A stretch of 64,000 nt of DNA from Parasponia andersonii (GCA_002914805.1 JXTB01000124.1:4127-68126); one strand, 5' to 3'; shown: positions 1-12,009, counted from the stretch's first letter. A program made the numbers and translations. Notes: a model not told the origin generated them from the letters alone.

Positions 1-208
1 TCGTTCTGACTCGTTCGGACTCCGATTGGACTGATTCTTGTGGCAGTGTGTTCGTCTCGTCGAGCTCTTCGATTTGATATGTAATAGTAGTATGTTTGGA
101 ACAAATGGATAATACTCTCAATCTCAAGAATTCTTTTCTGATGTGGAAGATCAGTCAAAGCTGCAACCACAGAGCATACTTAGAATTTCAAGAGAACTCA
201 CAACTTTG

Positions 209-219
209 CCCTGATACCA
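209..219 (-). other. tRNA-Met primer binding site of the Copia element
   Basis: The minus strand reads TGGTATCAGGG three bases inside the LTR end. This matches the complement of the initiator tRNA-Met 3' end, with one change from TGGTATCAGAG in the sister copy. Confidence 0.75.
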
Positions 220-222
220 CTT

Positions 223-677
223 TGTTAGAAAGTAAAACAAACTTCATTATTCATTCAAATACTTTTACAAAAAAAAATTCTCAACTTCACTCTTCAAGCT
301 CACTCACTCTCTCACTCACTCACTAGAAGCTATGCTTCTTTCTCTCTTCTCTTCACTCTTAGAAGCTTTGCTTCTTACTTGATGCTTAGAACTCAAATAG
401 GGAGGGGTATTTATACTATATGAGAAACAATGAGAATCACACAAATAAACAATTACAAAAATCCTTAAACCACACATCTTTTCTTCTACACACTTCTAAT
501 AATAATCAAATAATTCACATGTAAAAAGTTAATATCTAGTTAACACTAGAAGATTCTAGGTTTGGACTTTGGCTTTTTCTTTTAAGAGTTTTATACTTTG
601 GCTAACTCCAATTTATTGGGCCTCATGTTGATAGGCTTAAATATTTCTTATGGGCTTAAACAAGTTTATTTTCAACA
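223..677 (-). repeat. 5' LTR of Copia family A (minus strand)
   Basis: The LTR is 455 bp and is bounded by TGTTGAAAAT and TCTAACA on the minus strand, the same ends as the two 474-bp LTRs at 49765-50238 and 56669-57142. A TATA-like stretch lies near 410-420 in the equivalent position to the TATATAAATA of the other copy. It is somewhat shorter than the other LTRs because of small deletions. Confidence 0.85.
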
Positions 678-2662
678 ATTCTGTGATTTAGCCAATAATT
701 TTTTATTTCTGTATTTTTTTCATAAATTTTCATCATATCGATATTATCCATGATATTGGAGTACTAATATTTTCATCAATATCAATATTTTCATCTTTCA
801 GCTGTACAAAAATCACTTTAATATGCTCAGTAAAAATCACTTTGGCATATAATTTTATCCCACCACATTTTTATTTTTACTTTTGAAGTTTATTTTTTTT
901 AAATACCTTTAATCTAAAATAATTACACGTTACTATTTGGTTGTTCTCTTTTTACTACCTGAGATCTCGACTCTAGGTTCAAGTCACACCAGGTGTAGAC
1001 ATGAAAATCTATGATCCTCAATGAGGTAGGTGGAAATTGGGTAGTAGGTATTTTCCTTTAATTTATAATAAATGGATATTATTAGTTAAACCTTATTTTT
1101 TAAAAAAAAATATTTTACGTTACCATGATGATTTTAATTTTAAAGTTTAGTTTTTATGGCCTTTTACAAGAAATTTTCACGTATTACTATGTTAGTTTAA
1201 TTTTAAAATTTAATTCTTTTTAATCTAAAATCATTATATATTATCATGTCAATTTTAATTTTAGTTTTTAAATTTTTAACACCTTCAATTTGAAATTGTT
1301 ATTTCTTATCACATCAATTTTAATTTTATAATTTTTTTAAAGGTACTTTTATAGCCATCTTCTTTTGTTTTTTTTTCCTTTTCTTCTTCCCACCCCTCAT
1401 TAAATTTTTACTTAATAACAATAATAACCTTATATGAAATGACATAGATGACCACACATAATATTAAATATTAGGATCTTCTTTCTCAATTAGTCTATTT
1501 TTTCTAGAACATCCCCTGAAACAGAATTTATAAAACCAAGCACTATTTAAAAAAATCTAAAAACTTGAAACCCTTTTATTAGATTAGATTTTTGTTATTT
1601 TGGATGAATATTTTATAAATTCTAAATTTTAATTTTTGTGTTAAATTAATACACTTCTCTGTCAAGAATCTTAAAAATTTAAACAATTTCTCTTCAAGAA
1701 TCTTAAAAACTTAAACTTAAAAACTTAAACAATTTCTCTTCAAAACTAGTGAGTGGAAAAGAAATTTTAAGATTTGATAGAGCCATCCCCTTTTTTCTCT
1801 TCTCACCTTTCTTTTAATTAATTAATTATTTACTAAAATATCTCTTTATAGATTGACATAAAGATCCTTATATATTAATATAAAATAAAACGTAATTTCT
1901 TTTAACACAACCCCCAAATAACACACCCCAGCAGACCTGTGCGACAAAACAAAGCGGAAGAAATTTGACCCTTCAAAAAGCTAACTTGGACAATATGGCT
2001 TGCATCTGAAGAATCATAAGGCCGACTACACTGATGGAGCCTTTGGCTCTCATCTATATATACTCCAGTATCTGCTTCCTACGGACATACATTGCTCAAG
2101 CAACTCAAAACCCACATTATTCAAAAGTATATATGCTAAATAAATAAACAACCAAAAAAATGAAAAAGTAAAATATAAGACACAAATGATTATTATCTAT
2201 GAATCGGAGTTTACATATGAGCAATCAAGTCCAATGGTGCTTATTCTGTTGCCAAAAATATCAAACTAAACTGCAACCATTTCAGTTTCTCAAACCTGAA
2301 AGAGTAATTCATCATAAAATTTGAAAGAGTAATTCATCATAAAATTTGACACTTACAGTTTCTCGAACCAAACAAAACCCAAATGGCAATTCTTCCAAAA
2401 AAATCGAAATTAGAACTCACAAATTGTATATTTTTGCAAATATAAGGGGTTGTGGAGAGGAATTTAAAAAGGTTGTTAGAAGAAATTTTTAAACCTCTAA
2501 GGGGTTAAATTAGAAAAGAGGTGAAAAGAGGGAAAAAAAAGGTGGCTTAATTCACGTCCAAATTTGAAATAATAAATATCAAAAGGTGTGTGTTAAGAAA
2601 ATGCTTCATTTTTGAATTTTAAAGAGGTGTTTATTTAGAAAAAGGATGAAAAGAGAAAAAAG
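678..2662. other. AT-rich intergenic DNA, no gene seen
   Basis: No coding potential is visible on either strand. About 1800-1930 resembles 26550-26710 (a TTAATTAA-rich start, then similar AT-rich sequence ending in CCCCCAAATA), so this tract holds part of a dispersed repeat. The pyrimidine-rich end near 1790 and the purine-rich end near 2650 are loosely inverted relative to each other, which could mark an old inverted-repeat element. I could not define its ends. Confidence 0.5.
2298..2347. repeat. 25-bp tandem duplication
   Basis: A 25-bp unit beginning GAAAGAGTAATTCATC occurs twice head to tail with no differences. It looks like a recent local duplication. Confidence 0.9.
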
Positions 2663-4793
2663 ATACAAAAAAAAGGTTTTTAATGACAAACTATTGATGG
2701 TGGTTGAAGTAGAGCTGTCGTTAATAGTCGATTTTAACTTTTCTCAGCAATTTTGGCACAACTGTTGAGAAAAGTTTAAAAATTTTTAAACTTTTAATGG
2801 TGGTTACATCAGAACCGCAGTAATGCTCAAATTATAACATTTCTCGACGGTTCCAGTACAACTGTCGTTAATGCTCGAATTTAACTTTTTATAGTAGTTC
2901 TGATACAATCGCCATTACAAGTCATATAAATGAAGGCTAAGACTAGCTCGACCCTCATTCTCTTTCTTCTCCTTACTCGAGAGCTCGCCCACTACCCCTA
3001 ACTTCGTCATCTTCATACACGACTACCCTCATTTTAGTGATTTTAACCACTAAAATTATTCTCGTTTGGTTCAAATTACTCTATTCGATTTAGGTAAGTT
3101 TTCTATACTTATAATTTCTAAGATTAGTTAGTATTTAGTAATTATTTGTGCCCTAGAAAAATTTAGATTTTTCTCCAATCAACAACTACAATTCTCGATA
3201 AGCATGTAATTTTGTTTTTTTTTTTTGGTTAATTTAGGTTTCAATTTGAATGGGTAGACTAATTTTGGGCTCAATTTTGGAGTATTGAAACATTTTTACT
3301 CAATAAGGTATTTTTCTTCACTAATTTTCATTAATCTGAAAAAGTTACTTTTAGAAATTAAAACTTCATAATTGTATATTATTGATTTGATGATTTTATA
3401 TCGTTCTGATAATGGATATTAATAGCAATTATAACTTATTAGTTTAACTACATTGCTACGAATTAATTAGTATTATGTGACTTTATAATATGTGTACTTA
3501 GTACTTTTATTGATTTGAAATTATTTAGTTTATTAACTTTAGAATAGTCAAAAGTTTGTACTATATATAAATTAAATTGAATTTAGAGGTTTATAATAAT
3601 TAAATAGTAATACTTTGAGCTGTAATAGAAAGATTAGACTGGTGGTATGCATCCTTATCTTTCCGGTGATAGTCGTTCATGTGACATTGCACATTATTTC
3701 AATGTAGTAAGTAACAGAGTGCTATTATTTGCTCTTTATAATATTGGGTTAATTTTCTCTTTTTTCGATGTTAAATTGTTATATGGTTGAGTTTGTATAA
3801 GTTTTATTTAATTTAAATTTGGTCTTTTGTAGGCAACATTAAATATTGATGGTGCTTAATATGTCTTAAAAAATACTTATTTCTTGTATCTACTTGGACA
3901 ACTAGCAGATACTATGAATCTCTTAACATGGTTAATATAATGTATAGTATAATCTATAGAACATATGTTTATATATTTATTTGATCTACTAGTTATTATA
4001 ACATATGTTTTTGTTTAGTACATTCAAAATATTTCATACGGACACGAAAAGAAGAGAAAAAAGAGATGGTTTAACTTAGTATCATATTAAGGTATAAGAT
4101 ATACTTTTTTTTTTTATATAGGATGTCTTTTTTTATCTTTTATTTTTATGTATTTTAACAATAGTTCTGATGTAATTATAGTGTCTATTTCAACTCAATT
4201 ATGTGGAATGCAGTGTTTATATTAGAATGTATCTCGGTTAGCTCATTTTATCTATATTAGAGTTGTTAGTATAACTTTAGTTTGCAAGTGTTAGTGAAAT
4301 ATACTTAAAAACTCAATATTGGTTCTTAAGTATATTAATATTAGAGTATATTGTCTATATAATAGAAACTTATTAATTTTATGTACTAGATTTTAATTAT
4401 GTTTTTATATATACTTTTTTATAATATGAGTTTGCATGTGTTTTGAATTGATTTGAAATCCGTTTTAGGGAGGTTTAATTTTATGGTGTCATATGAAGTG
4501 CCCAGGGAAAGGGAAAAAAATTTCTTCTAGAAAAGGCTTTTAACAACGGTTCTCGTGAAACTCACGTTAAAAATCTCATCACCAACAATGGCGGTTCCAA
4601 TAGAACTACTGTTATTGATCAAGTTTTAATAGTGGTTAATAACCGCTGTTAAAGATACTACCTTTAATAGCACCTACATTAAAAGTAGTTTTTAATTGCC
4701 TTTGAAACCTCTTTAATAATAGTTTTTAACTGTCGCTAATTTACTATAATATTATAGTAATGGGGCGGTAATAGAGCCACCTTTTTTTTTTTT
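2663..4793. mobile_element. CACTA-like (En/Spm-type) non-autonomous DNA transposon relic
   Basis: Both ends carry clusters of diverged short repeats on the theme of ACGGCGGTT and AACCGCCGTTAA, in opposite orientation at the two ends (2690-2935 and 4540-4770). The outer edges are complementary A-rich and T-rich runs followed by GG and preceded by CC (about 2665-2680 and 4780-4793). Subterminal arrays of this kind are typical of plant CACTA elements. No transposase reading frame is present. The terminal CACTA bases are not intact and no 3-bp target duplication could be assigned, so the family call is an inference. Confidence 0.45.
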
Positions 4794-5479
4794 CATTTCC
4801 TTTAATATGAAAATATTATATAAAAGTACACTTTTAATAAGTAAGTGAAATAAGAATGAAAAATGGAAGAATGAGGAGAAAGTAGGAATTAATTAATAAC
4901 AGAATGTGATTAGAAAAAAAAAATCTAATTCAACAAGTAAAAAAAATGTTACCTATCACATTATCAAAAAATTGAATTTTATATTTATATTAGCATTAAA
5001 TACCCTAGATTTGTTTAGTATGATTACTCAACTTATTATAGCTATTCGTTAAAAATCAAACGATCTTAAAAAGAGTAAATATTAATGGGTAAATATTACG
5101 ATACTCTTTGCAAAAACACCCATATATAAAGCCCTATGATGGTTAGACTCTAATATTAATTTTGATATTTACTTATCAATAATTCTAAAAAATTTTGATC
5201 GTTAAATATAATTAAATGGATACCATTTAGTGTTAAAATAGCAAAACTTTTTTTGGATTATTTGTTAATTTCTTTTACTTATTGGTTGTTATTTTTATGT
5301 AATTTAATTGATTCTGTAATTCAATTCTTCTATCTTAACACTTCCTAACTTCTTTTTAACGTTGTTAAGTTTTTCTCTTCTTTTTTTTTTTTAAAAAAAA
5401 AGAGAATAATAATATAAAATTTATGAAGTTTTTCTCATATTTCTTAAAACATGGGGATTTTAGTAAAAGAGCAAATTGA
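4794..5479. other. AT-rich spacer, no gene seen
   Basis: The tract is A/T-rich with homopolymer runs and no reading frame or recognisable repeat boundary. Confidence 0.5.
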
Positions 5480-7713
5480 AATTTGAGGCCATTTTATGAG
5501 TTTTTCTCTTAATTATACGTAAATGGATGAAGATATGATAATGATGTAAACATCAAGTTTAAATGAGAGTATTTTGGTACTTTTAGCATAAAAAACAAAA
5601 AATAAAAACAAATTACACACATATATATAATCTTTCTCTCTCTCTCTTCCTCTTGGTTCTTTACCTCTCCCTAGCGAAGCTCACGACCGAAACAAAGCTA
5701 ACTTTAACGGCTGCCTTCCGCCATGACAATGTTGCCACCACCACCTCCGATCGAAGTGTTGTCACCGCAGGAGCTCACCGCTGAAGTCCCACCATCACCA
5801 AACGTCCCCATCATCGGCCTCGATGCAAAATGTCTGCGGGAAGATTTGAACGCCGGCGATGTTTTCGACTACCTCAAGATGTGAAACCAGTCTCTATAGC
5901 TTCATTTCGTCACGAGAAATATCATGATATATATATATATATATATCTCAACTCGAAATTGCCAAGACTGAATTTTGTCATTTTTGATAATTTTTAGTTA
6001 TTTTTATTTTATATATTGACTTTTCAATCTGACTGTTAGATTGTCAAATAAATTTCATATTTGTAATATATTTCTGCAACTTGACTTTTGATATATATAT
6101 ATATATATACTATATTTGGTAACTTTCACGAAAAGTAATTTCTGGTGGCTTAGATTTGCTTCGTTTTACGTATTACAATGTCGGGTTTCAGCCTGAGCCT
6201 AAATTGGTCAAGTCATAGATTTAACCTAGGAAATTTGGATGCTAGGAATTCAATCGTGAGATCTTTTTCATAACTCGAGACTTCGTTGGAAAAACGACAT
6301 TTCAAATCAAATGATCGAGGGTTCGAAAATAACTTTTGACCCTCCAAACAATTGTCAAATGACGTTAAACATCCTCAATAGCACTGTAGTACTATCTAGT
6401 GACTCGATTGAGGTAAGGGTTTAATTGCTAAGTTTTATATTTATTTTGATTTATAATTGCATTAAAATTGATTTATAAAAAATTGTGAATATTATGATAA
6501 TTGATAAAATGTTGAAATAGATTGGATTATACTAGGATTAGACAGTGTGAAATTTTATACATATATTTAAATTATGTTTATGGGGTGATACAACATTGTA
6601 CTACCCATGCTACAGTAAATCCTAGAATAATGTCAAGTGATATTTTTAAAGTATTGTTTAGTTGTGTGTTGTTATTACATATCTTGTCACATATTGTACA
6701 TACTATAAGATCACACATAAGATACATCTTAGGCATTGTAGTATTTAATAGGTGGCTAGTATCACCGCCATCGGTGAGAGCTTGTAAATTTATGTAGAGT
6801 TTTCTGATTACACCCAACTCGATAGGCATAGGCATTCAGTTGACCTTCCGGTTTGGTAGGCATAGACACATGGCTGTCCTTCTGATTTTCTGGGATAAGT
6901 ATCAGTTATAGAGTACTTAGTACACATAGTACGAATTACTCTGGTCCGTGATGAGAAGATGTGAGTCATGGGATAAGTTAATTTATGATATGTACAATCT
7001 TGTGATTTTAGTTTTGGATTTCAATATGTGGTTATTCTGGATTTTAATTATTTTATAAACTCAATTTATAAATAAATTTTGGAAAAGATATTTACCATAC
7101 AGTTTTGGTAAAAAAATTGCATCTATTCAAAAAGGTAATTGAGTTTCTACTGAGCATGTAAATGTTCACTTCTTATACTTCCTCCTATTTTTATGTGTTG
7201 AATTATTTATGTAAATTGTCATAATAGCTTAGACAAGCTATTTAGCTTATGCCTACAGTTCTATTCCTATTTCCTGATGGGTGTTTATATCCTGTTTAAT
7301 CCCCTTTATGCTTTTAAATATTTAGCCAAATTTAATGTCCTTACTAAGTGGATATATAAGGACAACTACACTATATATTTGAGTACCTAAAATCAGTAAT
7401 GATTTTATGTAAATTATTTTAGAATTTTGGGCCTAAAGTTTAAGACTGAGCTCTCTTTATCAAAATTTAAGATTTATAAAAAAGTTTCTAAATAAATTAA
7501 TTAGAATTCCTCTAAACTTTAAGTAAGGTATTTTTTTATTAAAAAAAATCTATATTACTGAATGGTTTCTTTGATTTGGATTTACTTATTTATGAGAACT
7601 AAAATTTGAAACTTTAAGCACTAAATTTTCTAGAAATTTAGAAAAAGCACTATTTATCATTATTTTCACATAAAATTATTAAAAATTATGGTCTTGGATT
7701 TTTGGTCATGATA
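5480..7713 (+). repeat. Long LTR-like repeat, family D, copy 1
   Basis: The copy shares an ordered series of blocks with about 19100-21172, 42590-44913 and 59425-60712. The blocks are a CT-rich stretch, a TATATTTGGT-like block near 6110, a block ending in GATTGAGGTA near 6405, a block on TACTATAAGATCACA near 6703, and a final block near 7690 ending GGTCATGATA (GGTCGTGACA in copy 2). The layout resembles the long non-coding LTRs of plant Ty3-gypsy chromoviruses. No internal region accompanies it, so it is probably a solo LTR. The 5' edge is approximate and the superfamily call is inferred. Confidence 0.55.
5723..5884 (+). CDS. Unrecognised 53-residue proline-rich small ORF in family D copy 1
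   Basis: A 53-codon frame runs from ATG at 5723 to TGA at 5884. It starts with a proline-rich stretch (five prolines within the first nine residues) and has an acidic C-terminal half. It is a clear GC-rich island in DNA that is otherwise strongly AT-rich, and it follows a CT-rich tract that could be a 5' leader. The other copies of this repeat have unrelated GC-rich sequence at the same place. I do not recognise a family. It could be a captured exon fragment, an LTR-borne upstream frame, or chance. Confidence 0.25.
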   Translation: MTMLPPPPPIEVLSPQELTAEVPPSPNVPIIGLDAKCLREDLNAGDVFDYLKM

Positions 7714-8984
7714 AATGATATTTGTGGCTGTGGTGGCATGATTTTTTTATATTATTTATTTTGACAAAAACGTAAAAAAAAATATATATATATATATTTC
7801 TACGTATTTGAAGTATTATCTTGGGAAGGCATATTAAGACATGATTCATGCTAATCTAGAACTTATAATTTTCACACAATTAAATTATACATATGCATAT
7901 AGCAGCCATTAAACGCTGCCTTTTTCTACATACACAAATTAAAAATGAAAGTGGAGCAGCGATTTTTTCACGACAATAAACTCTAGCTAGAATGCAACTC
8001 ATAATTCCCAATACTGTCGCTTTTGTTTGTATATATACATATATATTAATCTGGGGAAGGAAGGAAGGAAAAGAATACTTGGTAGAGGTGCTATTTGGGG
8101 AGGAAGTGTTGGGAATTATGTAGAGGAAATTGGATATTACGAATCAAAAGAGGGCGACTTTGTATATATTATATATATTATCTAATATTAGAATTAATAT
8201 TATACGCATAATAAAACACAAAAATTCTTTGAAGTAGTCATAAATTTAGCATAATTACACTCCACTTTCAGTGTAGAGGTTTAAGATTGTTGAATTAAAT
8301 TAAACTACCTGCCTTAGACTCAAATTAAACTAATGTTTTGCTAGGGATACTCATTCTTTTTGTACCGTATGATGTTGGAAAATTTCAAATAGCATATATG
8401 GTACTTAACTTCACACACACGCACATACTAATTCAACCTTGGGACGCACTAAAAAATTTATATACGGGTCTCAATCTTTATAGTTTTGGTGCTAAACACC
8501 AACAGTACCTCATAGTAATTCTCTTTACACAGTAGAGTTTGTTATTTCCCTACATTTTTATCTCTAAGCTTCTCCAACTCTCCTCCTCTTTATTGTATGG
8601 AAAGTGTTAAAGGATACTTATGGTGCTTAGCATAGGTCTTATACCAGTTGAAAAAGCAAGTTATGGGGTGCAATTTGAGCAGAATAAATCCCATACGGGC
8701 TTCGTCTTAATCGTTGTTTTAACTGACATGTCACTCCTATAGAAATGGCCTAGACTATTAAATTTCATTATGGGTCCTTCACCTCTATTAACTGTGGTGC
8801 TAAGCACACATATCACCATAATATTACGCTTATTTTTATGTATGGTATAGTTTTTCTTTTTGAATTCTCTGATGGGATGTCTTGATTTCTAAACGTCAAA
8901 TACATATACATGGGATAGTCCATAACATTGCGCTTATTTTAGTACAGAATGTTGTAAAGAGCCAATTAAACCATAATTAATTTC

Positions 8985-8990
8985 CACGTG
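8985..8990 (+). promoter_or_regulatory. G-box (CACGTG) upstream of the GLP pseudogene
   Basis: A perfect palindromic CACGTG lies 276 bp before the ATG, in a block also present at the same distance before the intact gene at 39267. In plants this motif binds bZIP and bHLH factors and overlaps the ABA-response core. Function here is inferred only from conservation between copies. Confidence 0.5.
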
Positions 8991-9163
8991 ACTCTTTGTA
9001 CAAAATGCCAACTGATAAAATTCTTTACATATCTTGTCGACGTTATTTTGGCCCGAATAAACAAAAATATCATGTTACTAATTGTAAGGAAACTCTCAAA
9101 GCCCACGATGATTATTCATACAATAATTTTGACATTGTCAAGTTTAGCCTGAGAAAAGACAAT

Positions 9164-9171
9164 TATAAATA
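9164..9171 (+). promoter_or_regulatory. TATA box of the GLP pseudogene
   Basis: TATAAATA lies 97 bp before the ATG. The same octamer lies 97 bp before the intact gene at 39267, and a TATAAACA variant 93 bp before the gene at 35693. Confidence 0.65.
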
Positions 9172-9260
9172 CCAAGATCTTCAACCTCCTAAACTACCAC
9201 AATAGTATCTTCAATCAAGCCTTAGTTAATTGAAGAAGAAAAAAGAAACATTGAGCAGCC

Positions 9261-9311
9261 ATGGTTAGACCCTCAAGCTCAGCCTATCAACTTCTATTTT
9301 GCCTGCTAGTC
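9261..9311 (+). pseudogene. GLP: Germin-like protein pseudogene, 5' fragment (interrupted by Gypsy element)
   Basis: This is the first 17 codons of a germin-like gene, encoding the start of the signal peptide. It is nearly identical to 39267-39317. The frame breaks exactly at the target-site duplication TAGTC (9307-9311), where a complete Ty3-gypsy element begins. The rest of the gene resumes at 15084. The 5' flank keeps the G-box and TATA box of the intact copies, so transcription could still start here but would run into the LTR. Confidence 0.93.
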
Positions 9312-9765
9312 TGATTTAGTAGCCCACAACCAAATCCATGACCCAAAGCTAAGATCCAAAATTCCAAAACCCAATCTAATGAACATTCCATTGGTTAGTA
9401 GAATGCTTTTGTGTGTTAAGTATTGTAGACTTATTTATTTGAAATGTATTAAATTATTTAGCTTGTTTATTTAAAGTGTGTTAGGTGAACATTTTATTTA
9501 TTTGAAATATGTTAGGTGAACAATTTAAGTATGTTTGGTTGGTAGGTGCTTGGTGTATGGTTGTAAATTTCTTAAAATTATTTTATTAGATGGTTTAGAT
9601 TAATCCTAAACTTGTATAAATTGCCTTCATTGACAAGAGTTGTACTCATTCAATCTTTAATCAAATCTTAGTTTTCTCTTCTAAATTCTCTTTGAGAATT
9701 TTGCTTATTTCTTTTCTCGTTGTGAGAACGCAAGTTAGAGCGATATCTAGCGACCCGCTGCGTCA
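9312..9765 (+). repeat. 5' LTR of the Gypsy element
   Basis: 454 bp, beginning TGATTTAG and ending GCGTCA. A TATA-like TGTATAAATT lies near 9615. It begins directly after the target duplication in the germin-like gene. Confidence 0.93.
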
Positions 9766-9766
9766 A

Positions 9767-9780
9767 TTGGTACCAGAGCC
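9767..9780 (+). other. Primer binding site of the Gypsy element
   Basis: TTGGTACCAGAGCC follows the 5' LTR by one base and matches the complement of the initiator tRNA-Met 3' end with one mismatch. Confidence 0.75.
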
Positions 9781-10074
9781 TACTTCTATATCAGACAGAG
9801 CTTTCCTGTTTCTGTCACCCTACACTATTTCTATGAAAAAAAAAAAGTCTCCTTATTTCATCATCACCTTCGTTATCTAATCCTTACTATCACCTTTCCA
9901 CAACAATTATTTACTATACATACACATATAACCCTTCCATACACTATCTTTGTTTACAAAAAAGAAAGATGTATATCAAGGTTTCCTCCTTAGAGAACTT
10001 GCTTCATTTCTTTAAGGTAATATATACATTTTTGTAAGCTTTATTTTTTTTTTTATTGTTTAGATTTTTGAGAG

Positions 10075-10236
10075 TTCTATTTTTCTTTACTTTTAAGAGT
10101 TTGTACTATTTTCTTTCCTATAAAAGCAAAAAAAAAATAAAAAGTAAAAAAGTAAAACAAAGTAAAAAAAAAGTAATTCTATTTTTCTTTACTTTTAAAA
10201 GTTTGTACTATTTTCTTTCCTATAAAAGAAAAAAAA
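10075..10236 (+). repeat. 102-bp tandem duplication in the Gypsy 5' leader
   Basis: A block beginning TTCTATTTTTCTTTAC recurs 102 bp downstream (10075 and 10177), separated by AAAAGTAAAA-rich filler. The small reading frame across it is low-complexity and not a gene. Confidence 0.75.
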
Positions 10237-10296
10237 AGTAAAAAGTTAAAAAAAAAAAAAGATGTCGGACGGAGAGTCTAGCCAACAAATCCCGCT

Positions 10297-11300
10297 ATGG
10301 AAGAGTTCGCAACAAAGGAGTCTGTGGGTGCACTTGATAGAAGATTACAGAATTTAGAGACAACGAATTTGACTCAACACTTTCTTGGGGGAGAAACAAC
10401 AATTATGAGCAACGAAGACATAACGAAGTTGATCCTCTTGGAAATTTTAGGCGGCATCGAAATCAACTTTTTCAAGATGAAGATTCTAGTGAAGATGATG
10501 AAGGATTAGCCATGCCTGAAAATAACCAAGGACCTCAGCAAAATAACTACCGCATGAAGATCGAGATTCCGCAATTTAATGATCTATTCGTGATTGAAGA
10601 ATTCCTTGATTGGCTAGCTGAAGTAGAGAAGTTCTTTGAATATTGGGGTATGCAAGAATACATGAAGGTCAAATTAGTGGCTTATCGACTCGAAGGAGGC
10701 GCGTTAGTTTGGTGGGATCAATTACAAATAACACGTATTCGGCAAAGGAGAAACAAATTTCACACTTGGCGGTGAATGAAACAATTGATGATCGAGCACT
10801 TCCTACCTCCAGATTACGAACAAACACTTTTCAGTCGATATCAACATTGCCGACAAGCATACTGGACAATACAAGAATATGTAACTGAGTTTCACAAACT
10901 GGCTGCCCAAGTCGACATTCACGAATCTGAAAGTCAAAAGATTTCAAGATTCATTGATGGACTTCGTACAAACATACAAGACGAGGTATTCAAACAATCT
11001 CATAATACTTTGTCTAACGCAATTCAACTCGCTCTGAAAATTGAAACTCAACTCAATAAAAGGACAAATCGTAATCCAACAACTGCACAATCCTCTTCAC
11101 CACCACAAAGATTGATTTGAGCAAAGTGAAGGCCATGGCAAGACCACACAATGAAGCAGTAAGACCAACTCCTTCTCACAACCAACCAACCGCTTGACCG
11201 CAAAGAGAAGTAGCCAACAACAATACTAACAACCCTTATGCAGTCCCGAGAGGTAATAAATGTTATCGTTATGGACAAATAGGCTACTATTCAAATCAAT
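10297..11300 (+). pseudogene. Gypsy gag, disrupted
   Basis: An N-terminal fragment (10297-10509) is out of frame with the core at 10512-11120. The core matches the plant retrotransposon gag domain: a WWD patch, then a conserved block around FLPPDYEQ, then QEYVTEFHKL. A stop near 10773 breaks the core in frame. A CCHC zinc knuckle follows at about 11258-11300, but its second Cys and its His both read as Tyr. Gag would form the particle and bind RNA. This copy cannot encode a full-length protein. Confidence 0.85.
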
Positions 11301-11459
11301 GTCGTCAGAACAGACCCGTCAATCTAACCATACATGATGACGACATCGAAAGAGACGAGACGTATTTTGAGAATAAAGAGTATGTAGATGAAGTTGAACC
11401 TGAGGAAGTCATTTATGGAGATGAAGGTATTTCCTTAGTGATAAGATGATTGATGTATA

Positions 11460-11988
11460 CACCAAAGAAGGAAGAGGATATACAATGACACAACATCTTT
11501 AAGACTCGCTGTATAGTTGAACAATGAGTGTGTAATCTTATCATTGATAATGGGAGAAGCGAGAACATAGTGATCTTATCATTGATAATGGGAGTACCGA
11601 GAACATAGTATCAAAGACTATAGTGGACAAGTTAGAACTGCCAACCCAACCAAATACTACGCCGTATCGCATTGGCCGGATCAAGGACATCGGTTAAATA
11701 AAGATGACACAACAATATCGAGTTCGTTTCTCCATTGGTAAATACAAAGATGAGGTATTATGTGATGTTGTTGATATGGATGCTTGTCATATGTTGCTTG
11801 GTCGACCGTGGCAATTCGATTTAAACACTATGCATAATGGCAAAGCTAACACATACAGCTTCCACAAGGATGATACGAAGATTACTCTGGCTCCTTTGAA
11901 GCTACAAAATAACCAAACAATCCCTACCAGGACCAACCTTCTTTTTGTACCTAAAGAGACATATACTCCTACCAATATTTCTGTATAA
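11460..11988 (+). pseudogene. Gypsy aspartic protease region, disrupted by an internal duplication
   Basis: The protease active-site segment is encoded near 11576-11600 and retains its Asp (read as DNGS). A 38-bp tandem duplication (11535-11572 and 11573-11610) repeats this segment and shifts the frame because 38 is not a multiple of three. The downstream frame (11704-11988) carries the GRPWQFD block typical of the protease-to-RT linker. Confidence 0.75.
11535..11610 (+). repeat. 38-bp tandem duplication over the Gypsy protease active site
   Basis: ATCTTATCATTGATAATGGG occurs at 11535 and again at 11573, each followed by a GAGAACATAGT block. The copies differ at only a few bases. Confidence 0.85.
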
Positions 11989-12009
11989 GTTCAAACATTA
12001 TTGTCTGAA

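Larger units (their letters stand above)
1..677 (-). mobile_element. Copia retrotransposon (family A), 5' end, continues off the left edge
   Basis: Read on the minus strand this is an LTR (677 down to 223), a primer binding site and the start of the internal leader (208 down to 1). It aligns almost base for base with 49765-50400, the 5' end of the complete Copia element further right, including the stretch that precedes the gag gene there. The two copies lie in opposite orientation about 49 kb apart. Coding regions of this copy would lie left of the window, so its state is unknown. The short plus-strand reading frame at 96-326 is antisense to the leader and is not a gene. Confidence 0.85.
7815..9260 (+). 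promoter_or_regulatory. Upstream region of the GLP pseudogene (tandem unit 1)
   Basis: This flank matches the flank of the third GLP gene (36550-39266) in several ordered blocks, for example 7950-8035 with 36590-36715, 8130-8290 with 36780-36845 plus 37690-37800, 8320-8590 with 37815-38110, and 8915-9260 with 38910-39266. It also matches pieces ahead of the second gene. The third unit carries about 850 bp and 450 bp of extra sequence that this copy lacks. No gene lies within it. Confidence 0.75.
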
